A stretch of 64,000 nucleotides of DNA from Micromonospora sp. C95 (GTDB lineage: Bacteria; Actinomycetota; Actinomycetes; Mycobacteriales; Micromonosporaceae): positions 1 to 64,000 of the forward strand of contig NZ_JAGPXT010000023.1 in NCBI RefSeq assembly GCF_018070465.1, written 5' to 3'. Under the pieces are notes generated by a model. That model saw only the letters and a program-made list of their open reading frames with translations. It had not been told where the DNA came from and searched no databases. A program made the position numbers and the translations under genes. This document shows positions 24,531-33,227 of this stretch, in pieces (the first letter of the stretch is position 1; each line of letters opens with the position of its first letter).

Positions 24531-25094
24531 TTACTCCTCTGTACGGGTCAGTTGCGACAGGCCCGCCCAACGCGGGTCGATCTGCTGGTGGCTGTGATCG
24601 GCCGGCAGATCGTCCCGGTGCACCCCGCATTCGGGGCACAGACCTGGGCAGTCCTGACGGCAGAGCGGATTGTTCGGCAGCGCGAGCACCACCGCGTCCC
24701 GCAACGCCGGTTCCAGGTCGATCAGGTCGCCCTGCATTCGACCGACCTCATCCTCCTCGGTGGTGGCGTCCGTGGTGCTGTTCTCGTACGCGTACAGCTC
24801 CTGGATCGTCACCGTCACCGAGTCGTTGATCTCGCGCAGGCAGCGACCGCACTCGCCCCGGATCGGACCGCTCACGGTCCCCGAGACGAGCACACCCTCG
24901 GACACCGACTCCATCCGCAGATCGAGGTCGAGGTCCGCGCCCTCCGGCACGCCGATCAACTCCAGGCCGAGGTCCGACGGTGCCGGAACCACCCGTTCGA
25001 CGGTACGCAGAGCACCAGGTCGGCGCGGCAGTTCCCTCGTGTCGAGGACCAGCGGCGACCTGGGGTCGGGTGAAGTGGGTGAGTTCTTGGGCAT
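24531..25094 (-). CDS. DUF177 (YceD-like) protein
   Basis: 187-residue member of the YceD/DUF177 family, linked in other organisms to 23S rRNA accumulation; role here by analogy. Visible: LVLDTRELPRRPG at the N terminus, GPIRGECGRCLREI, and the cysteine-rich C-terminal motif NPLCRQDCPGLCPECGVHRDDLP. ATG 25094. Nearly contiguous with rpmF (5 nt), the usual partner. The gap to the sepIVA-like gene upstream is 158 bp. Confidence 0.9.
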   Translation of the reverse strand: MPKNSPTSPDPRSPLVLDTRELPRRPGALRTVERVVPAPSDLGLELIGVPEGADLDLDLRMESVSEGVLVSGTVSGPIRGECGRCLREINDSVTVTIQELYAYENSTTDATTEEDEVGRMQGDLIDLEPALRDAVVLALPNNPLCRQDCPGLCPECGVHRDDLPADHSHQQIDPRWAGLSQLTRTEE

Positions 25095-25252
25095 AATCAG
25101 ACTCCGGCCGGTGAGAGGCCGACAAACGAGGTTACCTGGACGGACGCCCCATCGTCGAACCGGGGTGACCAGCCGGAGCGGCGGTCGGTCCCGGCGATGG
25201 CGGGCAGTCCGGTCGGCGGCGGACGATCCGTTCGGCGGCGGCGGTGCGGGGG

Positions 25253-25750
25253 TCAGAAGGGCAGCGGCCGCTCCGCCTCGTCCCCGGCGAAGGTGCCGAT
25301 CTCCCGCAGCGCGTGCATCTTGTCCCGGCCGCGCTCTATCGAGGCCAGCGCCCGGGTGAGGAACTGTTCGAAGTTGGCCAGCGCGGTGTCGACGTAGTCG
25401 TCGACCTCCTCGCGCAACCGCTGTGCCTCCGCCCGGGCCTCGGCGATGATCCGGGCGCCCTCGTGCTCGGCGGAGACGGTGATCTCGTTCACCGATACCA
25501 GGCGGGCGTGTTCCGCCTCACCCTCGCTGATGATGCGGTCGGCCTCCCGCTTGCCGGCCTCCATGATCTTGTCCCGCTCCTCCAGCAGGGCGGCGGCGCG
25601 ACGCAGGTCGGCCGGGAGTCCCTCGCGCAGGTCGTCGAGGGCCCCGATCATCTCGGCCCGATCGACCATGCAGTTGTTGCGCGACATGGGCACGGAGCGC
25701 GCCTGCTCCACGATGGTGATCAGTTCGTCGATGCGGTCGAGCGGGTCCAC
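25253..25750 (-). CDS. sepIVA: DivIVA-domain septation protein, SepIVA-like
   Basis: 165-residue, almost entirely coiled-coil protein. It matches in position and type the mycobacterial SepIVA (DivIVA-domain septum factor) encoded next to the DUF177-rnc block. N-terminal MDPLDRIDELITIVEQARSV is followed by a region with the invariant-looking PMSRNNCMVDR, then long heptads (LREGLPADLRRAAALLEER, READRIISEGEAEHARL, EGARIIAEARAEAQRLREEVDDYV). Start GTG 25750, with GAGG upstream. A role in division or polar growth is inferred from this resemblance. Confidence 0.78.
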   Translation of the reverse strand: MDPLDRIDELITIVEQARSVPMSRNNCMVDRAEMIGALDDLREGLPADLRRAAALLEERDKIMEAGKREADRIISEGEAEHARLVSVNEITVSAEHEGARIIAEARAEAQRLREEVDDYVDTALANFEQFLTRALASIERGRDKMHALREIGTFAGDEAERPLPF

Positions 25751-25886
25751 CGGTACCTCACTCCTGTCATTCGTCGGGCCGACCTACATCATGCGGCCTG
25801 CGGCCGGTTTCCCGCCTCACCCAATGATGTCGTCCCCCACCAACCCCGCACCGACCCCTCCCCGGGCGTGTCGCCCCACCCCACCT

Positions 25887-25960
25887 CGCGATCTTGCACT
25901 TCCTGCCCCCGCAAACCACGCCGAAAGCGACAGAAAGGCGACCAGTAGTGCAAGATCGCG
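25887..25960. repeat. Palindromic intergenic element, family B, copy 2
   Basis: Perfect 14-bp inverted repeat CGCGATCTTGCACT (25887-25900) and AGTGCAAGATCGCG (25947-25960) with a 46-nt loop unrelated to copy 1. Outside the arms the left side is C-rich (CGCCCCACCCCACC) and the right side G-rich (GGGCGGGTGGGGGG), extending the pairing potential. It lies just downstream of the coaD stop, in the 229-bp gap to the sepIVA-like gene. Confidence 0.85.
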
Positions 25961-25979
25961 GGATGGGGCGGGTGGGGGG

Positions 25980-26465
25980 TCAGGGGGGTGGGGGGGTCAG
26001 GCGGGTTTTGAGGGCGTCGCGGACGACGTCGGGTACGTGGGGGGTGACGTCGCCGCCCCACTTGGCCACGTCCTTGACCAGGCTGGACGAGAGGAAGGAG
26101 TAGAGCGGGTTGGTCGGCATGAACAGCGTCTCGACCCCGGCGAGGCCGATGTTCATCTGGGCCATCTGCAACTCGTAGTCGAAGTCGCTGACCGCCCGCA
26201 GTCCCTTGATGAGTACGGTCGCCCGCTGCGCCCGGCAGAAGTCCACAAGCAGACCCCGGAAGGACGCCACCCGCACGTTGCCGTAGGAGGCGGTCACCTC
26301 GCGGAGCATGTCGATCCGTTCCTCGACGGTGAACAGGCCGCTCTTCGACTGGTTGACCAGTACGCCGACGATCACCTCGTCGAACAGCCGGCTGGCCCGG
26401 CCGATGATGTCGAGGTGACCGTTGGTGACCGGGTCGAACGAGCCGGGACACACCGCACGTCTCAT
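25980..26465 (-). CDS. coaD: Phosphopantetheine adenylyltransferase
   Basis: Catalyses the penultimate step of coenzyme A synthesis (4'-phosphopantetheine + ATP to dephospho-CoA). The 161-residue product, normal length, starts MRRAVCPGSFDPVTNGHLDIIGRA with the nucleotidyltransferase TNGH motif (about 14-17), and has VLIKGLRAVSDFDYELQMAQMN and FLSSSLVKDVAKWGGDV (the C-terminal substrate-binding segment). Start ATG 26465 overlaps the rsmD stop by 4 nt (ATGA), so the pair is translationally coupled. Confidence 0.96.
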   Translation of the reverse strand: MRRAVCPGSFDPVTNGHLDIIGRASRLFDEVIVGVLVNQSKSGLFTVEERIDMLREVTASYGNVRVASFRGLLVDFCRAQRATVLIKGLRAVSDFDYELQMAQMNIGLAGVETLFMPTNPLYSFLSSSLVKDVAKWGGDVTPHVPDVVRDALKTRLTPPPP

Positions 26466-27025
26466 GATCGGCGACCGTACCAAAGGGTGGTCTCGCCGTA
26501 CCGGCGACTGCGCTGGCCAGTGATGCCTTCCACCCAATCGACCGGTCCGCCACGGCTGGACCGCTCCACCACCACCAGCGCCTCGGACGCCAGCCACCCG
26601 CCGTCCACCAGAGCGGCGAGCATCGCGTGGATGCCGTCGTCCGGCAGCGCGTACGGCGGATCGGCGAAGACGACGTCGTACGGATCGCCCGCCACACCGG
26701 CGGCCAGGACGGTGGCGACCTTGCCGGCGACCAGCCGGGCCGAGGCGCCCACCCGCAGCGCCGCCAGGTTCTCCCGGATCACCCGGGCGGCCCGCGGGTC
26801 GGACTCGACAAGCAGTGCGTGCCCCGCGCCCCGCGACAGCGCCTCCAGGCCGACCGCACCCGACCCGGCGTAGAGGTCGGCGAAGCGGGCACCGTCCAGG
26901 TCCATTTCGGCCTCGATCGCGCTGAACAACGCCTCACGCACCCGGTCGGAGGTGGGGCGGGTGCCGGCACCGGACGGGGCGGTGATCCGCCGGCCACCGA
27001 GGCGGCCGGCGACGATGCGGGTCAT
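26462..27025 (-). CDS. rsmD: 16S rRNA (guanine966-N2)-methyltransferase RsmD
   Basis: Rossmann-fold SAM methyltransferase acting on 16S rRNA. The 187-residue product has MTRIVAGRLGGRRITAP at the N terminus, the SAM-binding ADLYAGSGAVGLEALSRGA, and the catalytic DPPY in DVVFADPPYALPDDG. Followed immediately by coaD, the usual partner. ATG 27025. Confidence 0.95.
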   Translation of the reverse strand: MTRIVAGRLGGRRITAPSGAGTRPTSDRVREALFSAIEAEMDLDGARFADLYAGSGAVGLEALSRGAGHALLVESDPRAARVIRENLAALRVGASARLVAGKVATVLAAGVAGDPYDVVFADPPYALPDDGIHAMLAALVDGGWLASEALVVVERSSRGGPVDWVEGITGQRSRRYGETTLWYGRRS

Positions 27026-27312
27026 CGCGCGCTCCTGCTCACCGTCCTGACGCTACGCGAGCCGGAAATCGGAGCGGGCGGCCCCCGCGTGATCACTGAG
27101 GGTGGATCAATGATCTCGCATTCATAACATCTTACTTAAGCTTCCCTGAGGGCTGTTTCGTTTCTCGCGATCTCGCTAGGGTCTGCCCGGTGCCGGCGTC
27201 ATGGCCGCCGGCCATCGGCACGGGAGGCACCCTCTCAGGCGCGGCATCGTGCCGCCAGCGCCGTCCGTCCCGCCCGCGCCGACACCTGACGCTCTTCACC
27301 CCGGGAGTACGC
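27026..27312. promoter_or_regulatory. Divergent intergenic region with possible promoter of the LPVTG gene
   Basis: 287 bp between rsmD and the surface-protein gene, including an AT-richer stretch (27110-27145). TAGGGT at 27177-27182 fits a -10 box for the plus strand, but no clear -35 is present; it would leave a leader of about 125 nt. Nothing else is recognised. Confidence 0.3.
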
Positions 27313-28812
27313 GTGATCCGACCCAAGCTGTCGCTACGGCGGCCGCTGGCTGTCCTGGCAGCCGCCCTCATCGGCCTGACCGGAGCAGCGGCGGTGGCCA
27401 CCCCCGCCAGCGCCCACCACACCACCATCACCGGCACCGTCGCCTGCGACCAGCTCAGTGGCGAACGGGTGATCACGTGGAAGGTGGCCAACAGCGAGAA
27501 GTGGAAGACGGCCACCATCAAGAAGGTGACCGCCGAACCGTCCACCCCGGTTCAGGTGCTCGTGCCGGGTAACGAGCCCGTCGACCTGGAGGACGTCGCC
27601 ATCCCCGGTGACAGCTTCGTCGAGGCTGTCCAGCGGGTGCCGGGCGACACCGCGAGCGCGAAACTGACCGTCGAGGCTCGGTGGGGCATCCTCCGTAAGC
27701 AGACCAACGAGGGCACCATCAACCTCGCTGCCGACGGTGCCTGCACCCCGGCGCCGAAGTGCGTCGACGCCAGCGAGGCGAAGTACAGCCACACCTTCGA
27801 CGGCCCGAAGGGCACGGCGACGGTCAAGCTGGACGGTGACCTGCCGCTGTGCGGCGACGAGAAGCAGTACTTCACCCTGGTGTCGTACTTCGCGCCGCGC
27901 CCGCAGTTCGCCACCCCGCAGTACGTCTACGGCGAGCCGGACAGTGACTTCCTCGGCGCCGGCCAGCACGAGATCGAGCTGAACGTCGGTGTCCCGGACT
28001 GCCACACCCAGGTCGACCTGATCTGGGGCGGCGTCGACGAGGTCATCGACCCGCTGGTCGAGGACGGCCCGCGCTACGGCTCGAAGAAGCTGGGCGAGAA
28101 CGCTGCTCCCGGCAACCGCTCGTCGGGCCCGAAGGGCTGGTACAACGGCGGCAGCAAGAACTGCACCACCCCGGCGTCCACCTTCGCCTCCGCCTGCGAC
28201 GGCAGCGTCACCGTCTCGCTGAGCAACGACGGTTCGCTCTCGAAGTACGCGGTCGAGTTCGAGGTTCGGGGCGAGAACGGCTGGTCCAAGACCGTCACGG
28301 TCGAGCCGGGCAAGGCCGACAACGAGACCGTGGTGCCCGCCGAGAACGCCGGCAAGATCGAGGTGCTGGTCGACGGCGAGGTCATCGAGAACGGCACGTA
28401 CTCCTGGGAGCGTCCGGAGGACTGCCCGCTGCCGACGGTGACCACCGACGCCGACTGCGAGACCTTCGGGCTGACCGCCTCGAACCCGGAGGGTGGCATG
28501 CCGGTCAAGGTGGAGTTCACCTACGGCGACAAGACCGAGACCCGTACCGTCGCGCCGGGCTCGTCGGAGAAGGTCACCTTCCCGGCCGGTGACGAGGAGG
28601 CGGCGCTGGTCGTCCTGCCGGAGCTGGGCCTGGAGCTTGAGGTCGTCTACGCGCCCGAGGGCTGCGGTGGCGGTGGCGGCGGCGAGGAGCCGGGCCTGCC
28701 GGTGACCGGTGCCGCGGCCGGCGGCATCGCCGCGGGCGCGATCGCCCTGCTGGCGCTGGGCGCGGTCCTGTTCGTGATGGCGCGGCGGCGGCGGATCCAC
28801 TTCACCGCCTGA
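27313..28812 (+). CDS. LPXTG-anchored surface protein
   Basis: 499-residue secreted protein with a Sec signal (basic MIRPKLSLRR, hydrophobic PLAVLAAALIGLTGAAAV, cleavage near ATPASA-HH) and a full sortase signal at the end: LPVTG (462-466), a hydrophobic segment AAAGGIAAGAIALLALGAVLFVM and the basic tail ARRRRIHFTA. The ectodomain has several all-beta-looking modules with paired cysteines, two of which begin ACDGSVTVSLSNDGS and DADCETFGLTASNPEGG, then a Gly-rich linker (CGGGGGGEEPG). I recognise no enzymatic motif; a structural or adhesive role is a guess. GTG 27313 is chosen for its GGGAG and signal peptide. No sortase gene is in the window. Confidence 0.82.
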   Translation: MIRPKLSLRRPLAVLAAALIGLTGAAAVATPASAHHTTITGTVACDQLSGERVITWKVANSEKWKTATIKKVTAEPSTPVQVLVPGNEPVDLEDVAIPGDSFVEAVQRVPGDTASAKLTVEARWGILRKQTNEGTINLAADGACTPAPKCVDASEAKYSHTFDGPKGTATVKLDGDLPLCGDEKQYFTLVSYFAPRPQFATPQYVYGEPDSDFLGAGQHEIELNVGVPDCHTQVDLIWGGVDEVIDPLVEDGPRYGSKKLGENAAPGNRSSGPKGWYNGGSKNCTTPASTFASACDGSVTVSLSNDGSLSKYAVEFEVRGENGWSKTVTVEPGKADNETVVPAENAGKIEVLVDGEVIENGTYSWERPEDCPLPTVTTDADCETFGLTASNPEGGMPVKVEFTYGDKTETRTVAPGSSEKVTFPAGDEEAALVVLPELGLELEVVYAPEGCGGGGGGEEPGLPVTGAAAGGIAAGAIALLALGAVLFVMARRRRIHFTA

Positions 28813-28828
28813 GCCGAGCTGAGCTGAC

Positions 28829-28866
28829 CCGCCCCGGTCACCCCGTTCCACGGGTGACCGGGGCGG
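28829..28866. terminator. Bidirectional terminator between the LPVTG gene and recG
   Basis: Perfect 15-bp stem CCGCCCCGGTCACCC (28829-28843) and GGGTGACCGGGGCGG (28852-28866) with an 8-nt loop, 16 bp after the LPVTG stop and 62 bp before the recG stop (convergent). There is only a short T run, as usual in actinobacteria. Confidence 0.85.
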
Positions 28867-28928
28867 TTCGCTGTCCCGCCCGGAAACGGGCGCCAGGCAA
28901 GCAGAAAGGCCGGCGACCCGGAAGCTGC

Positions 28929-31133
28929 TCAGCCCTTTTCGAGGTACTCGGCGCGGTCGGCGTCGACGAGCGCGGCCACCGAGGCGGCGAGCGCCGGATG
29001 CCGGGTCAGCTCCGGATCCTCGTCGACCAGGGCGATCGCCTCCGCCCGCGCGTCCCGGATCAGGTCCGCGTCGCGCAGCAACGACAGCAGGCGCAGGTGC
29101 GAACGACGGCCGGACTGGGTGGCACCCAGCACGTCCCCCTCCCGCCGCTGTTTCAGGTCCAACTCGGCGAGCTTGAAACCGTCGGTGGTGGAGGCGACCG
29201 CGTCCAGCCGCTCCCGGGCCCCGCTGCCCTCGGCCGCCTCGGTCACCAGCAGGCAGAGCCCGGGCGCGCTGCCCCGGCCGACCCGGCCGCGCAACTGGTG
29301 CAGTTGCGAGACGCCGAAGCGGTCGGCGTCCAGCACCACCATCATCGTCGCGTTGGGAACGTCCACCCCCACCTCGACCACCGTGGTGGCCACCAGCACG
29401 TCCAGCTGACCGGCGGCGAAGGACCGCATCACCGCGTCCTTCTCGTCGGCCGGCAGCCGACCGTGCAGGACACCGATCCGTAGGCCGTGCAGCGGCCCGT
29501 CGGCCAGCAACGGCGCGACGTCGGTCACCGCCAGCGGTGGCCGCCGCTCCGAGTCGTCGACCGCCGGCGGCTCCTCCTCGGCCCCGGACGTCGAGTCCCC
29601 GATCCGGGGGCAGACCACGTACGCCTGGTGGCCGGCGGCAACCTCCTCCCGCAGCCGCCGCCAGGCACGATCGAGGAAGGCCGGCTTCTCGGCGGCCGGC
29701 ACCACGTGCGAGGCGATCGGCGATCGACCACGCGGCAGCTGGGACAGGGTGGAGATCTCCAGGTCGCCGTAGACCGTCATGGCCACCGTACGAGGGATCG
29801 GGGTGGCGGTCATCACCAGTACGTGCGGCGGCTGCTCCGCCTTGGCCCGCAACGCGTCGCGTTGCTCGACCCCGAACCGGTGCTGCTCGTCGACCACGAC
29901 CAGACCGAGATCGGCGAAGTCGACCCCCTCGTAGAGCAGGGCGTGGGTGCCGAGCACGATGCCGGCCGCGCCGCTGGCCACCTCGGCCAGCGCCCGACGC
30001 CGCGCCGCCGCGCCCAGCGAGCCGGTGACCAGTTCCACCCGGGTGGCGTGCTCGGCGGCACCCAGCTCACCGGCCTGGGCGAGCGGACCGAGCAGGTCGA
30101 GCATGCCCCGGTGATGCTGGGCGGCGAGCACCTCGGTGGGAGCCAGCAACGCGGCCTGCCCGCCCGCGTCGACCACCTGGAGCATCGCCCGCAGCGCCAC
30201 CACGGTCTTGCCGGAGCCGACCTCGCCCTGCAACAGCCGGTGCATCGGGTGACCGGTCGCGAGGTCGGCGGCGATCTCCACGCCGACGTCACGCTGCCCG
30301 CCGGTCAGCTCGTACGGCAACCGAGCGTCGAACGCGTCGAGCAGACCACCCGCACGCCCCGGTCGGGGGCGCGCGGGCGACGCGGCGGCGTCCCGCTTGC
30401 GGCGGACCAGCGTCACCTGCACGGCGAACGCCTCGTCCCACTTCAGCCGCCGACGGGCCCGGTACAGCTCCTCCCGGCTCGACGGCCGGTGGATCTCCCG
30501 TAGCGCGGTGCCCAGTCCGACCAGGTTCCGACTGGCCCGCACCGTCGCCGGCAGCGGGTCGTCCGGCGGTGCCACCGTGTCCAACACCACCCGGACGCAG
30601 CGGGCGATCACCCAGGTGGGCACCGCCGCCGCGGCCGGGTAGACCGGAATGAGTGCCCCGGCGAACTCCTCGATCTGCTCGCTGGCCGCGACCTCGGTGT
30701 CAGTCTGTTCACCGAGCAGGACGTACTCCGGCCCGTTGAGCTGCCGCCGGCCCCGGAACTCGGTGACCTTTCCGGCGAACAGCCCCCACCGGCCCGGCCG
30801 CAGTTCGCGCTCGCGCCACGCCTGGTTGCCGAAGAAGGTGAGGGTGAGGCTGCCGCCGGAGCCGTCGCCGACGGTGACCTCCAGCAGGTTGCCCCGCCGC
30901 TGACGCATCGGGCGTACGGCGGTGCGCTGCACCTGGGCCAGCACGGTGACCTGCTCGCCGACGTCCAACGCGCGGATGTCGGTGTGCTCGCCACGCTCGT
31001 CGTAACGGCGGGGGAAGTGGTAGATCAGGTCACCCGCGGTGTGCAGGTCGAGGTGGCCGGCCAGCGCCTTGGCGGTCTTCTCCCCGACCAGCTTCTTCAG
31101 CGGGGTGTCCAGATCGGACGACTCGGCGGTCAC
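28929..31133 (-). CDS. recG: ATP-dependent DNA helicase RecG
   Basis: Branch-migration helicase for stalled forks and recombination intermediates. The 734-residue product has an N-terminal wedge/OB domain (LIYHFPRRYDERG; VTVLAQVQRTAVRPMR), Walker A GEVGSGKTVVAL (about 300-311), the DEQH box LVVVDEQHRFGVEQRDAL, TATPIPRT, and helicase C motifs (VEVGVDVPNATMMVV, QLHQLRGRVGRG). Start GTG 31133 overlaps the stop of the DAK-domain gene by 4 nt (GTGA). Confidence 0.96.
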   Translation of the reverse strand: MTAESSDLDTPLKKLVGEKTAKALAGHLDLHTAGDLIYHFPRRYDERGEHTDIRALDVGEQVTVLAQVQRTAVRPMRQRRGNLLEVTVGDGSGGSLTLTFFGNQAWRERELRPGRWGLFAGKVTEFRGRRQLNGPEYVLLGEQTDTEVAASEQIEEFAGALIPVYPAAAAVPTWVIARCVRVVLDTVAPPDDPLPATVRASRNLVGLGTALREIHRPSSREELYRARRRLKWDEAFAVQVTLVRRKRDAAASPARPRPGRAGGLLDAFDARLPYELTGGQRDVGVEIAADLATGHPMHRLLQGEVGSGKTVVALRAMLQVVDAGGQAALLAPTEVLAAQHHRGMLDLLGPLAQAGELGAAEHATRVELVTGSLGAAARRRALAEVASGAAGIVLGTHALLYEGVDFADLGLVVVDEQHRFGVEQRDALRAKAEQPPHVLVMTATPIPRTVAMTVYGDLEISTLSQLPRGRSPIASHVVPAAEKPAFLDRAWRRLREEVAAGHQAYVVCPRIGDSTSGAEEEPPAVDDSERRPPLAVTDVAPLLADGPLHGLRIGVLHGRLPADEKDAVMRSFAAGQLDVLVATTVVEVGVDVPNATMMVVLDADRFGVSQLHQLRGRVGRGSAPGLCLLVTEAAEGSGARERLDAVASTTDGFKLAELDLKQRREGDVLGATQSGRRSHLRLLSLLRDADLIRDARAEAIALVDEDPELTRHPALAASVAALVDADRAEYLEKG

Positions 31134-32731
31134 TCGACACCGACCAGCAACGGGTGATGCGGCTGCCCGCCCGGGTACTCCTGCACCTCGACGAAGGGCC
31201 AGCGCGCCGTGATGTGCGTGCGTACCGCGTCGACCAGCCCGTCGGGGGCGTCGGCGCCGACGAGCAGGGTGACCAGTTCGCCGCCACCGCCGAGCATCCG
31301 GTCGACAAGCGCGACGCAGGTGTCCACCAGGTCGACGCCGATCAGGTTCACCTCCCCCTCGACCAGGGCGAGCACGTCACCGGCACGGCACGGGCCGGCG
31401 ACGGTGAGCGCATCCCGGCCGGCCCGGCACACCTCGGCGTACCGGCAGGCACCGGCCGCCTCGGCCATCGCGATCACGTCGTCGGCGAAGCGACGCCCCG
31501 GATCGCGCACGGCCAGCGCCGCCAGCGCCTGCACCGGTGAACGGGTCGGTACCACGGCCACCTCCACCCCCAGCCGGTGCGCCTCCTCGGCGGCCCGGTT
31601 CGCCACCGTCTGCGCGTCCGGGTCGTTGGGCAGCACCACCACGCGAGCCGCGCCGGTGGCGCGTACCGCGTCGAGCAGTTCCCCGGTCGACGGGTTGCCG
31701 GGCACCACCACCGCCCCCTCGGCGGCGAGCAGCTCGGCGATCCCGGCACCGGCGGCCACCACCACGGCGGCCCGCCCGTCGGACGACCGGGACGGTACGG
31801 GCTCCGGTTGGTCGGCGAAACGGGTCACCGCGATCTGGTGCGGGCGACCGGCCACCACGCCCGCCTCGATCGCCGCGCCGACGTCGTTGACGTGCACGTG
31901 GACCTGCCAGGTCCCCTGATCACCGACGATCACCAGAGAGTCGCCGATGGTGGCGAGTGTGGCCCGCAACCGCTGCACCGCGGCGGGCTCGGCGTCGAGC
32001 AGGAACTGCACCTCGTAGGCGTACTCGGCCGACCCGGTCTCCCGGGCGACGGTGACCGGCGGCCGCGCCGACGGGAGGCTGGGTGCCGGCCGCACCGGGC
32101 TCTCCCCCGTGACCACCTCGGCCAGGGCGTCGAGCAGCAGGCACAGCCCCTGCCCACCGGCGTCGACCACGCCGGCCCGGGCCAGCGCCGGCAACTGCTC
32201 GGGGGTGCGGACCAGTGCGCCGGCCGCGGCGTCGGCCGCCGCCCGGGACACCACGCGCAGCTCGTCGCTGCCGGCCGTCTCGGCCGCGTCGGCGGCGGCC
32301 GAGACCACGGAGAGCAGCGTGCCCTCCACCGGGCGGGCCACCGCCGTGTACGCCGCGTCGGTCGCCTCGCGCAGCGCCGCCGCCAGCTCCCGGCCCCGTA
32401 CCTGCGGGGCGGCGGCCAACGCGTCGGCGAGACCGCGCAGGATCTGCGCCAGGATCACCCCGGAGTTGCCCCGCGCGCCGAGCAGGGCGCCCCGGGCCAT
32501 CAGGCGCAACGCGTGCCCGTGCGCGGTCGCGATGCCGTCGGCGTGGGTGTCGAGATCCATCGCCAGCGCCTGCTGCGCGGAGGTGAGGGTGAGCACCAGA
32601 TTGGTGCCGGTGTCACCGTCGGGCACCGGGTAGACGTTCAGCTCGTCGATCTCACCCTGGTGCCGCTTGAGCGCGGCCAGGCCGCTGGCGCACCAGCGGC
32701 GCACGGCGGCGGCGTCGAGGGTGTCCAGCAC
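31130..32731 (-). CDS. DAK2-domain protein (FakA/YloV-like)
   Basis: 533 residues with an N-terminal Dak2 kinase-type domain and a C-terminal DegV-associated region, the architecture of the fatty-acid kinase subunit FakA. Nucleotide/metal motif: VYPVPDGDTGTNLVLTL (about 33-50); also GARGNSGVILAQILRG and GVVDAGGQGLCLLLDAL. The C-terminal half contains VVVAAGAGIAELLAAEGAVVV and NDPDAQTVANRAAEE. The acyl-binding partner FakB/DegV is not in the window. Coupled to recG by a 4-nt overlap, a conserved pair. GTG 32731. Lipid metabolism is the most likely role. Confidence 0.85.
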   Translation of the reverse strand: MLDTLDAAAVRRWCASGLAALKRHQGEIDELNVYPVPDGDTGTNLVLTLTSAQQALAMDLDTHADGIATAHGHALRLMARGALLGARGNSGVILAQILRGLADALAAAPQVRGRELAAALREATDAAYTAVARPVEGTLLSVVSAAADAAETAGSDELRVVSRAAADAAAGALVRTPEQLPALARAGVVDAGGQGLCLLLDALAEVVTGESPVRPAPSLPSARPPVTVARETGSAEYAYEVQFLLDAEPAAVQRLRATLATIGDSLVIVGDQGTWQVHVHVNDVGAAIEAGVVAGRPHQIAVTRFADQPEPVPSRSSDGRAAVVVAAGAGIAELLAAEGAVVVPGNPSTGELLDAVRATGAARVVVLPNDPDAQTVANRAAEEAHRLGVEVAVVPTRSPVQALAALAVRDPGRRFADDVIAMAEAAGACRYAEVCRAGRDALTVAGPCRAGDVLALVEGEVNLIGVDLVDTCVALVDRMLGGGGELVTLLVGADAPDGLVDAVRTHITARWPFVEVQEYPGGQPHHPLLVGVE

Positions 32732-32851
32732 GGTGGCAGCCTACTGGCGTACGCTGACACGCGCCCGGCACCGGGTGGGTGCGCCCCTGTCGGGTTTCCC
32801 GGGCGCTGTTGTCCGCATCAGTGGCTGTGCCGTCCCGGTGGCCGAGCCCGG

Positions 32852-32882
32852 TTGGGCAGGCGTTAACCCCATCGGGTACCCT
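32852..32882 (+). promoter_or_regulatory. Candidate rpmB promoter
   Basis: TTGGGC (32852-32857), 19-nt spacer, TACCCT (32877-32882) upstream of rpmB, leaving a leader of about 58 nt with CAGGAG before the start. The rest of the 215-bp gap to the divergent DAK gene shows nothing else clear. Confidence 0.35.
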
Positions 32883-32946
32883 GGCCAGGTTGCCCGGGCT
32901 GCGCCTGGTGCCGACTTCATGAACGTTTCAATCCCAGGAGTATCCC

Positions 32947-33138
32947 GTGGCTAGCGTGTGCGACGTCTGTGGCAAGGGACCGGGCTTCGGCCACAACGTG
33001 TCCCACTCGCACCGGCGGACCAACCGCCGCTGGAACCCGAACATCCAGTCGGTGCGCACCCCGGCCGGTGGCGGCACGACCAAGAAGCTGAAGGTCTGCA
33101 CGTCCTGCATCAAGGCCGGCAAGGTCGCCCGCGCCTGA
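32947..33138 (+). CDS. rpmB: 50S ribosomal protein L28
   Basis: 63-residue ribosomal protein: MASVCDVCGKGPGFGHNVSHSHRRTNRRWNPNIQ, with two CxxC pairs (CDVC and CTSC), i.e. the zinc-binding form rather than the zinc-independent paralogue. GTG 32947 is preceded by CAGGAG. Strong terminator follows. It is a monocistronic gene diverging from the DAK-recG pair. Confidence 0.97.
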   Translation: MASVCDVCGKGPGFGHNVSHSHRRTNRRWNPNIQSVRTPAGGGTTKKLKVCTSCIKAGKVARA

Positions 33139-33166
33139 CGCGGTAGCACCGGGACATCACGACCGT

Positions 33167-33202
33167 CGAAACCGGCGGGCCCCAGCGGGCCCGCCGGTTT
33201 CG
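33167..33202. terminator. rpmB terminator
   Basis: Perfect 16-bp stem CGAAACCGGCGGGCCC (33167-33182) and GGGCCCGCCGGTTTCG (33187-33202) with a 4-nt loop, 29 bp past the rpmB stop and 25 bp before the convergent GNAT gene's stop; it can serve both. Confidence 0.88.
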
Positions 33203-33227
33203 GCGTGTCCGCAGCCAACCGGCCGGA

